Shown: piece after piece, positions 1-5,675 of the stretch | Layout: every line of letters begins with the position of its first letter | Position numbering within the stretch: the stretch's first letter is position 1 | Assembly: GCA_024690425.1 (NCBI GenBank) | Contig: JAILCT010000132.1 | Coordinates: forward strand, 1 to 13,954 | Length of the DNA stretch: 13,954 nt | Reading direction: 5' to 3' | Source: Lachnospiraceae bacterium | GTDB taxonomy: Bacteria > Bacillota_A > Clostridia > Lachnospirales > Lachnospiraceae | Made by a program: the position numbers and the translations under genes | Notes under the pieces: model-generated | Database searches by the model: none | What the model was told of the DNA's origin: nothing | Seen by the model: only the letters and a program-made list of their open reading frames with translations

Positions 1-23
1 TTATATGCAATTGACCCTTAATG

Positions 24-32
24 TGATATTAT
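24..32 (+). promoter_or_regulatory. Extended -10 promoter element directly upstream of the EIIC-EAL gene
   Basis: The element TGATATTAT (TG at 24-25, hexamer TATTAT at 27-32) matches an extended -10 box. Transcription would start around 38-40, at the ATG itself, so the message would have almost no leader. TTGACC at 11-16 is only 10 nt from the hexamer, too close to be its -35. A longer-leader promoter could lie to the left of the window. Confidence 0.4.
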
Positions 33-39
33 ATTAGGT

Positions 40-2217
40 ATGAAACAAAACGAAACAGTAAAGCTTCGCAGGAAGGTCATACACATATACAAGCGCCTGG
101 CGGGTCTTGATATCTTCACGATAATCACTGACTCTCTTGAGTCCCTTATACCTATTTTTATGATAAGTGCATTTATCCAGGTACTTATCAACTTTCCGCT
201 CCCGGGCTATCGCAGCTTTATATACGAAGCCTTCGACGGGCACATCATCAGCCTCCTTAATGTACTCCTTTCATGCACATACGGCATGTTGTCGGTCTAT
301 ATGACGGCCGCCATCGCATATAAGGTGAACGATCTCTACGGCAAGCCTTCCCACAGGCTGGCTGTGATAGTGACTTCACTTGCTTCCTTTATAATAATAT
401 CCGGAATATTCAATACCACTACCTATAACTTTGATGTCCTTGGTCCCAAGAACCTGTTAACGGCCATAATCTTCGGACTGATATCTTCAAGGACCTACGT
501 ATGGCTCATGACCAAGCTCATTTTCAATGACCGCCACTATGTCGACGGCATAAGCACGGATTTCAAGATGATCCTGGTCTCTATCCTTCCGGCCATGTTC
601 GTATTTGTAATGGTCGGTGCCGTTAATGCCTGCCTGTATCTGACGGGCTACTCGACAGCCTACGAATTCCTTACCGGCCTTTTGTCAAAGCTGTTCACGG
701 GAAGAAGGAACAGCCTGTCTTCCGTTATCAGCTTCGAACTACTCAAGAACACCATGTGGATGTTCGGGATCCACGGGGCCGATGTCCTGGGTGAGACCAA
801 GTACCAGATATTCGACACCGTGCTTGACAATATAAACGCAGCTACGGCATCCGGCATGAATCCCATCATAAACGGAGTGTTCATCGACGTCTTCGTACTT
901 CTTGGCGGATGCGGTGCCACCTGGTCTCTCCTCATCACCATCGTTGCCTTTTCAAGGCAGAAGAATGAACGTTATCTTGCAAGGGTTTCGGCAATACCCA
1001 TGCTCTTTAACATAAACGAGCTCATACTCATGGGACTTCCCGTTGTCTTCAACCCCGTTTATCTGATACCTTTTCTGTTGACCCCAGTAGTTAATATCCT
1101 GGTATGCTATTTTGCGATGAGTACTCATCTCGTGCCGCTTGCCGTTAATACGGTTAACTGGACCACTCCGATACTTCTTGGCGGCTATCTGGCCACGGGA
1201 TCTGTCAAGGGGTCCATACTTCAGGTGGTATGCGTGCTCCTGGGAGTACTCATATATCTCCCATTCGTCCATATAGATTCAAGGCTCAAGGCCATCAATT
1301 CGCATGAGCACGTCAAGATGCTTGAGGACATCTTAAAGGAATGTGAAGAGAGCCGTGAACCTGTTGAATTCTTGACGCTTCCCGGTGATGCCGGACGTAT
1401 CGCGAGGACGCTTTCTGTTGAGCTTGGCGATTACATTGATTCTGATGACTTTACCCTCTTCTATCAGCCCCAGTTCAACGAAGCGCATAAGCTCATAGGC
1501 GCCGAGGCACTGCTAAGGTGGAAGCATGAACAGTACGGGCCCATCTATCCGCCCCTGGCAATAGCCATTGCCGAGGAGCTGGGACGCCTTACCGAACTTG
1601 AAGAGAAGATCTTCCACACCGTGTTCAAGAGCCTTGACGAGCTCCTTAAATACAAGGAGGATGAGAACTTCCACATATCGATAAATGTAACAGGTATCAC
1701 CATACAGACGGATGAATTCGAGGAGTTCTTAAAGAACCTCCACATCATCTACCCCGGCAAGTGCAAGCATATACTTATTGAGATCACCGAGCAGGCCACC
1801 CTGCGCGTTGATGACAGCTTTATCTCCAGGCTCCAGCGGATTAAGTCACTCGGATTCATCTTCGGTATAGATGACTTTTCGATGGGTAATACCTCGATCA
1901 AATATCTTCAGTCCAATATCTTCGATATCGTCAAGCTTGACGGCGGTATCAGCCGTGATATATTCAACGAACGCAGCCGCGAGATCATCGCTTCTATCTC
2001 ACGGCTTACGGAAGGCCTGAACATAGAAACCGTTGCGGAATACGTTGAGACCGAGGAACAGCGGAAGGCTCTTGAGGATGTGGGATGCCATATCTATCAG
2101 GGTTATCTCTACAGTCCGGCTATTCCGCTCTCAAAGTTCACTGAACTCGGTGAACAGGCCCTTAGGGGCAGGGAAAACGGAGGAAAAACAGCAGGGGGGA
2201 ATAACGGGGATGATTAA
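40..2217 (+). CDS. PTS EIIC (cellobiose/chitobiose type) - EAL fusion: membrane c-di-GMP phosphodiesterase
   Basis: 725 aa. Residues about 15-415 form a multi-helix membrane domain like the EIIC permease of the lactose/cellobiose/diacetylchitobiose PTS family. It keeps the two family signatures: FGIHG at 242-246 with His245, and NINEL (usually NINEP) at 324-328 with Glu327. In the solved ChbC structure the matching His and Glu contact the sugar. A linker (about 416-455) leads to an EAL phosphodiesterase domain (about 456-705) that hydrolyses c-di-GMP to pGpG in the cytoplasm. Metal and catalytic positions are present: Glu489-Ala-Leu, Asn549, Glu581 and Glu584 in EITE, Asp611-Asp612, Lys632, Glu667, Gln687. 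Loop 6 reads DDFSMGNTS instead of the usual DDFGTGYSS. No EIIA or EIIB domain is fused or encoded nearby, so I infer a sugar sensor or moonlighting carrier rather than a complete transporter. Start: the first ATG after an in-frame stop at 19-21; it has no Shine-Dalgarno. The low-complexity Gly/Asn tail (706-725) is coded by the purine-rich stretch that serves as ribosome site for the next gene, which it overlaps by 8 nt. Confidence 0.9.
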   Translation: MKQNETVKLRRKVIHIYKRLAGLDIFTIITDSLESLIPIFMISAFIQVLINFPLPGYRSFIYEAFDGHIISLLNVLLSCTYGMLSVYMTAAIAYKVNDLYGKPSHRLAVIVTSLASFIIISGIFNTTTYNFDVLGPKNLLTAIIFGLISSRTYVWLMTKLIFNDRHYVDGISTDFKMILVSILPAMFVFVMVGAVNACLYLTGYSTAYEFLTGLLSKLFTGRRNSLSSVISFELLKNTMWMFGIHGADVLGETKYQIFDTVLDNINAATASGMNPIINGVFIDVFVLLGGCGATWSLLITIVAFSRQKNERYLARVSAIPMLFNINELILMGLPVVFNPVYLIPFLLTPVVNILVCYFAMSTHLVPLAVNTVNWTTPILLGGYLATGSVKGSILQVVCVLLGVLIYLPFVHIDSRLKAINSHEHVKMLEDILKECEESREPVEFLTLPGDAGRIARTLSVELGDYIDSDDFTLFYQPQFNEAHKLIGAEALLRWKHEQYGPIYPPLAIAIAEELGRLTELEEKIFHTVFKSLDELLKYKEDENFHISINVTGITIQTDEFEEFLKNLHIIYPGKCKHILIEITEQATLRVDDSFISRLQRIKSLGFIFGIDDFSMGNTSIKYLQSNIFDIVKLDGGISRDIFNERSREIIASISRLTEGLNIETVAEYVETEEQRKALEDVGCHIYQGYLYSPAIPLSKFTELGEQALRGRENGGKTAGGNNGDD
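2193..2199 (+). promoter_or_regulatory. Ribosome site inside the upstream gene, deciding the GGDEF gene start
   Basis: AGGGGGG lies inside the last codons of the EIIC-EAL gene, about 11 nt before ATG 2210. A second purine run (GGAGGAAAAA, from about 2179) lies further up. The alternative ATG at 2222 is too far from either. Confidence 0.55.
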
Positions 2218-3364
2218 TTATATGTCCATATATACGGCCAATCTTCTGGGGATCATGCTCGGACTTGTCCTTCTTATCGGAAACGGCTGGCGCTGGAAAC
2301 GCAATGACAAGGAGAATAACCTCTTTATCTTTATGCTCGTCCTTGTCATATGCACCTGCGTTGCCGAGCCTTTGGCATTTACGCATGACGGCAGGCCCGG
2401 ACATTTTAACAGGATCCTTCTGTATGTCTGCGACACCTTCACCTTCGCCAGCAATCTCATGGCTTCGGCTACTTGGCTGGTCTTCCTGGTATTTCATCTT
2501 AAGGGAAGCATAAGCAGGATACATATCTCACTTATAAATATCATAGTAGCGGCCGGCCTTATAACGCTTACGGTAAACCTCTTCCATCCGGTTGTCTTCA
2601 TGATCGATGGGACCAATACATACCACAGGTATGCTACTTACTATGCATATCTGGTTGCCGATGTCTTTATGCTGCTTGATTCCTTTGCGACCTACATGTA
2701 TATCCGTATCAGGGGGAGAAGGCTCCGCTTTTTCTTCTTCTGGGTATACTCAATCCCTGTTATATTGGGGACTGTCATCCAGTCAAAATTCTACGGCACA
2801 TCCATGATCGCGCCATGTATGATGATAAGCCTTGCCGGACTTATGAGCACCATACAGAACGAGATGATCTTCAAGGACAACCTGACCGGCATATACAACC
2901 GCTATTACCTCGACCAGCTGGATGAGGAGCTCAAGAGGGACAAGGACGGGGAATATACCTTCATAATGCTCGATATCAATGACTTTAAATCCATAAATGA
3001 TAACTATGGCCATCAGACCGGCGACCGTGCGATAATCGACACAGCGAACATCCTCAAAAAAGCCGTCGGCAGCAAGGGTGCCGCCATCCGGTACGCAGGC
3101 GATGAGTTCGTGATCGTTCTGAGTACAAAGACCGAGATCGACACCGATATCTTCGTCGCAAATATCAGGAAGGGATTTGATGAATTCAACCATTCGGGAG
3201 CAGCAAAGTACGAGCTCCACGTTTCCATGGGTTACGATGTTGTCAACTTAAGGAACACCACCATGGATAAGGTTATGAACCATATAGACAAGCTCATGTA
3301 CGAAGAGAAATCAGCCTATTACAGGACTCATGAACATAAAAACAGACGGCATGATGCCGTTTGA
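2210..3364 (+). CDS. Membrane-bound GGDEF diguanylate cyclase
   Basis: 384 aa. The N-terminal half (about 1-212) has around six hydrophobic helices and short loops, with no domain I can name. The C-terminal half (about 218-370) is a GGDEF domain that joins two GTP into c-di-GMP. It has DNLTGIYNRYYL (223-234), DINDFKSIND (255-264) with the metal-binding Asp255, and AGDEF at 296-300, a variant found in active cyclases. The usual RxxD inhibitory site ahead of the motif reads GSKG (287-290), so product inhibition through that site is unlikely. Start: ATG at 2210, about 11 nt behind the G-run AGGGGGG (2193-2199). It overlaps the end of the EIIC-EAL gene (TAA at 2215-2217), so translation is probably coupled. 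An upstream in-frame ATG at 2033 would add 59 residues with no membrane or domain character that merely read the EAL gene in another frame; I reject it. The helices probably sense an envelope or membrane signal (inference). Confidence 0.9.
   Translation: MINYMSIYTANLLGIMLGLVLLIGNGWRWKRNDKENNLFIFMLVLVICTCVAEPLAFTHDGRPGHFNRILLYVCDTFTFASNLMASATWLVFLVFHLKGSISRIHISLINIIVAAGLITLTVNLFHPVVFMIDGTNTYHRYATYYAYLVADVFMLLDSFATYMYIRIRGRRLRFFFFWVYSIPVILGTVIQSKFYGTSMIAPCMMISLAGLMSTIQNEMIFKDNLTGIYNRYYLDQLDEELKRDKDGEYTFIMLDINDFKSINDNYGHQTGDRAIIDTANILKKAVGSKGAAIRYAGDEFVIVLSTKTEIDTDIFVANIRKGFDEFNHSGAAKYELHVSMGYDVVNLRNTTMDKVMNHIDKLMYEEKSAYYRTHEHKNRRHDAV
3344..3362 (+). terminator. Weak hairpin at the end of the GGDEF gene
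   Basis: ACGGC (3346-3350), a 5-nt loop ATGAT and GCCGT (3356-3360) form a perfect 5-bp stem, extendable to 7 bp with a G-U pair (AGACGGC with GCCGTTT). The downstream tract TTGATATAAT is poor in T, so this is at best a leaky terminator or mRNA 3' end structure. It sits just ahead of the -10 box for the next gene. Confidence 0.3.
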
Positions 3365-3370
3365 TATAAT
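3362..3370 (+). promoter_or_regulatory. Extended -10 promoter for the PfoR-type EIIC gene
   Basis: TGATATAAT: TG at 3362-3363 and a perfect TATAAT at 3365-3370. The TGA is also the stop codon of the GGDEF gene. No convincing -35 lies 16-18 nt upstream, which fits an extended -10 promoter. The predicted start near 3377 leaves a leader of about 23 nt, with the GGAGGAG ribosome site at 3388-3394. Confidence 0.5.
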
Positions 3371-3399
3371 CATTAAGATAAATATCCGGAGGAGAAAAA

Positions 3400-4479
3400 A
3401 TGGATGAGAACAAAAATCAGGGGGGCTTTCGTGCCTTTCTGAAAAAGAAGGACATCGAGATATCGTGGAAGCGGTATTTCATCGATGCGATGGGAGCAAT
3501 GGCAAGCGGTCTCTTCGCGTCACTGCTGATAGGTACTATCCTGTCAACACTGGGCACACAGACCGGGCTTGAGGTCCTTGTTGATATGGGCGGGTATGCC
3601 AAGGGTGTAGCAGGTCCCGCCATGGCCGTTGCCATCGGCTATGCGCTCAAGGCACCCAATCTCGTGCTCTTCTCAATGCTGGCAGTCGGAAGTGCAGCCA
3701 ATACCCTGGGCGGCGCGGGAGGCCCCCTGGCTGTCCTCATAATCGCTATCCTTGCAACCGAGATCGGCAAGATGGTCAGCAAGGAGACCAAGGTCGATAT
3801 CCTGGTGACACCCCTTGTGTCGATAGGTGTCGGAGTGCTCCTGTCGGTACTTCTCGCACCGGCGATCGGCAAGGGCGCATCTGCCCTGGGACAGCTTATA
3901 ATGTGGGCAACCGAGCTTCATCCCTTCGCCATGGGCATACTTGTTTCTGTAATAGTAGGGATCGCGCTCACGCTCCCCATAAGCTCGGCAGCCATATGTG
4001 CGGCCCTGTCGCTCACGGGTCTTGCAGGCGGCGCTGCAGTCGCAGGATGCTGTGCACAGATGGTGGGCTTCGCCTTTATGAGTTATAAGGAGAACAAGGT
4101 CGGCGGACTGGTATCACAGGGCCTTGGAACATCGATGCTCCAGATGGGCAACATCGTTAAAAACCCAAGGATATGGATCCCGCCAATCTTAACTTCCGCA
4201 ATAACGGGCCCCATCGCAACCTGCATCTTCAAGATGGAGATGAACGGCGAGGCCATATCTTCAGGTATGGGTACATGCGGTCTTGTGGGTCAGATAGGAG
4301 TCTATACCGGCTGGGTTAATGATGTGGCATCCGGAGCCAAGGCAGGCATAACGGCAATGGACTGGCTTGGGCTTATCCTTATATGCTTTGTGCTTCCCGC
4401 CGTCATCACCTGGGCTCTCGGCCTTATATGCCGTAAGATAGGCTGGATAAAGGAAGGCGACCTTACATTATCCGTGTAA
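3400..4479 (+). CDS. PfoR-type membrane protein (PTS EIIC-like, PF13303 / COG3641 family)
   Basis: 359 aa. An integral membrane protein of about nine or ten hydrophobic segments, very rich in Gly and Ala, preceded by a short charged N-terminus (1-25). Glycine-rich loops and the stretch SQGLGTSMLQMGNIVKNP (239-256) resemble the family annotated as PTS subunit IIC or putative toxin regulator (PfoR, first noted near the perfringolysin gene of Clostridium perfringens). There is no EIIA or EIIB phosphorylation domain, and no sugar or partner can be read from the sequence. The start is strong: GGAGGAG at 3388-3394, 5 nt from the ATG. It follows the EIIC-EAL and GGDEF genes on the same strand after 35 nt and may share their transcript, but it also has its own candidate promoter. 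Together with the EIIC-EAL gene it makes two different EIIC-like proteins around one cyclase. The fold assignment is confident; the function is open. Confidence 0.8.
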   Translation: MDENKNQGGFRAFLKKKDIEISWKRYFIDAMGAMASGLFASLLIGTILSTLGTQTGLEVLVDMGGYAKGVAGPAMAVAIGYALKAPNLVLFSMLAVGSAANTLGGAGGPLAVLIIAILATEIGKMVSKETKVDILVTPLVSIGVGVLLSVLLAPAIGKGASALGQLIMWATELHPFAMGILVSVIVGIALTLPISSAAICAALSLTGLAGGAAVAGCCAQMVGFAFMSYKENKVGGLVSQGLGTSMLQMGNIVKNPRIWIPPILTSAITGPIATCIFKMEMNGEAISSGMGTCGLVGQIGVYTGWVNDVASGAKAGITAMDWLGLILICFVLPAVITWALGLICRKIGWIKEGDLTLSV

Positions 4480-4481
4480 GG
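4461..4481 (+). terminator. Possible weak terminator hairpin after the PfoR-type gene
   Basis: CCTTACA (4461-4467) and TGTAAGG (4475-4481) form a perfect 7-bp inverted repeat with a 7-nt loop. It overlaps the stop codon (4477-4479). The following bases GCATTAATATATCATTT are AT-rich but hold no real T-run, so termination would be inefficient. The stem lies in the 13-nt convergent junction with mtnA. Confidence 0.35.
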
Positions 4482-4492
4482 GCATTAATATA

Positions 4493-5539
4493 TCATTTAA
4501 AGTCATACGGGGCGCGGTATATTCCGTGCTCCGTTATTATTGCCGTAATAAGCTCATTGTCAGTCACGTCGAAGGCCGGATTGTAAACCGCTATATCATT
4601 CGGAGCCATCCGCTTCTCATACCACATTTCGGTCACTTCCTCAGCAGGTCTTTGCTCGATAACGATATCATTACCCGTTTCGGTCCCCGGATCTATGGTC
4701 GACGTGGGTGCACACACATAAAAGGGGACTCTGTATCTCTTCGCGACCGTTGCAACCACCGATGTCCCTATCTTATTGGCCACATCACCGTTCCTTGCAA
4801 CCCTGTCGCAGCCTACCAGAACGGCATTTATCTTCCCCTGCCTCATAATAGAAGACACCATGTTGTCGCACAGGAGAGTGACATCAAGTCCTGCCGATGA
4901 GAGCTCATATGCGGTCAGCCTTGCTCCCTGCAGAAGGGGCCTTGTCTCATCACAGTAAATCTTAAAATCATAGCCTCTCTCATATCCAAGATACATAGCG
5001 CTCGTGGCAGTTCCGTACTTCGATGTCGCAAGCTGGCCGGCATTGCAGTGGGTGAGCAGGCCGTCACCCTTCTTAAGGAGTGACAGGGCATTCTCTCCTA
5101 TCCTCCTGCACATATCGGTATCCTCTTCCTTTATGGCCAGGGCTTCATCCTTAAGGGCGCTTAAGATATCACTGACGGCATGATCACTTAAGGCAAGTGC
5201 CTTATCCTCCATCCTTTTAAGTGCCCATGACAGGTTTACTGCCGTAGGCCTGGAAGAATTAAGGTAATCCTTCTTCTCATGCAGGAGCTTAAGGAAGCCT
5301 TCCCTGTCATCCAGCCCTGCGCGTGACATGATGACATAGAGACCTATGGCGGCCGCAACCCCTATTGCAGGGGCTCCCCTGACCTTCAGCAGATATATGG
5401 CATCCCATATATCCTCAGCCTGTGTAAGAGTCAGGAAATCCGTGGCATACGGAAGCTTCGTCTGGTCTATTATCACAAGCGCGTTGTTTGCTTTGTCATA
5501 TGATACCGTCTCTGTATCAAGAGTATATTTTATGCCCAT
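4493..5539 (-). CDS. mtnA: S-methyl-5-thioribose-1-phosphate isomerase
   Basis: 348 aa, normal length for the family. MtnA converts 5-methylthioribose 1-phosphate to 5-methylthioribulose 1-phosphate in the cytoplasm, a step of methionine salvage from methylthioadenosine. It belongs to the superfamily that includes eIF2B subunits. Seen in the sequence: VRGAPAIG (53-60), SRPTAVNL (96-103), the catalytic cysteine in THCNAGQLAT (Cys165), DETRPLLQGARLTA (197-210), the catalytic aspartate in GCDRVARNGDVANKIGT (Asp245), and the C-terminal NPAFDVT (320-326). Start: ATG with GGAGAAAG (5541-5548) just upstream and its own promoter. No other methionine-salvage gene (kinase, dehydratase, nucleosidase) is adjacent. 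The leader is only about 28 nt, so no SAM riboswitch or T-box fits. In some bacteria MtnA works instead in a shunt that ends in aldolase cleavage; the window does not say which applies. Confidence 0.95.
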   Translation of the reverse strand: MGIKYTLDTETVSYDKANNALVIIDQTKLPYATDFLTLTQAEDIWDAIYLLKVRGAPAIGVAAAIGLYVIMSRAGLDDREGFLKLLHEKKDYLNSSRPTAVNLSWALKRMEDKALALSDHAVSDILSALKDEALAIKEEDTDMCRRIGENALSLLKKGDGLLTHCNAGQLATSKYGTATSAMYLGYERGYDFKIYCDETRPLLQGARLTAYELSSAGLDVTLLCDNMVSSIMRQGKINAVLVGCDRVARNGDVANKIGTSVVATVAKRYRVPFYVCAPTSTIDPGTETGNDIVIEQRPAEEVTEMWYEKRMAPNDIAVYNPAFDVTDNELITAIITEHGIYRAPYDFK

Positions 5540-5573
5540 ACTTTCTCCTTATTGCGTAAAAATCATTCAATTA

Positions 5574-5602
5574 AGTCTACCCTTATGTCAGTCCATGGTC
5601 AA
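5574..5602 (-). promoter_or_regulatory. Promoter of mtnA
   Basis: Read on the minus strand: -35 TTGACC (5597-5602), 17-nt spacer, -10 TAGACT (5574-5579). The start would fall near 5567, giving a leader of about 28 nt before the ATG at 5539. Confidence 0.55.
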
Positions 5603-5611
5603 TACGTGCAA

Positions 5612-5640
5612 TTGTTTTTTTATGCTTTTCATGGTATTCT
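5612..5640 (+). promoter_or_regulatory. Promoter of the GGDEF-EAL gene
   Basis: -35 TTGTTT (5612-5617), 17-nt spacer, -10 TATTCT (5635-5640) with an extended TGG at 5632-5634. Start near 5647, giving a leader of about 29 nt. Its -35 is only 9 bp from the -35 of the divergent mtnA promoter. Confidence 0.5.
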
Positions 5641-5675
5641 AGACTTATAGAATTTTGTCTTCCGATGAGGTAAAT

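Noticed and set aside
2033..2209. 59-residue N-terminal extension of the GGDEF protein from ATG 2033
   Set aside because: It reads the EAL gene in another frame, has no domain or membrane character, and the better ribosome site is at 2193-2199 for ATG 2210.
5540..5567. Possible SAM riboswitch or T-box before mtnA
   Set aside because: The leader after the predicted start is only about 28 nt, too short for either, and shows no fitting stems.
5655..5675. TTG start giving seven more residues to the GGDEF-EAL protein
   Set aside because: The GATGAGGT ribosome site would then be inside the gene, and it is well placed for ATG 5676.
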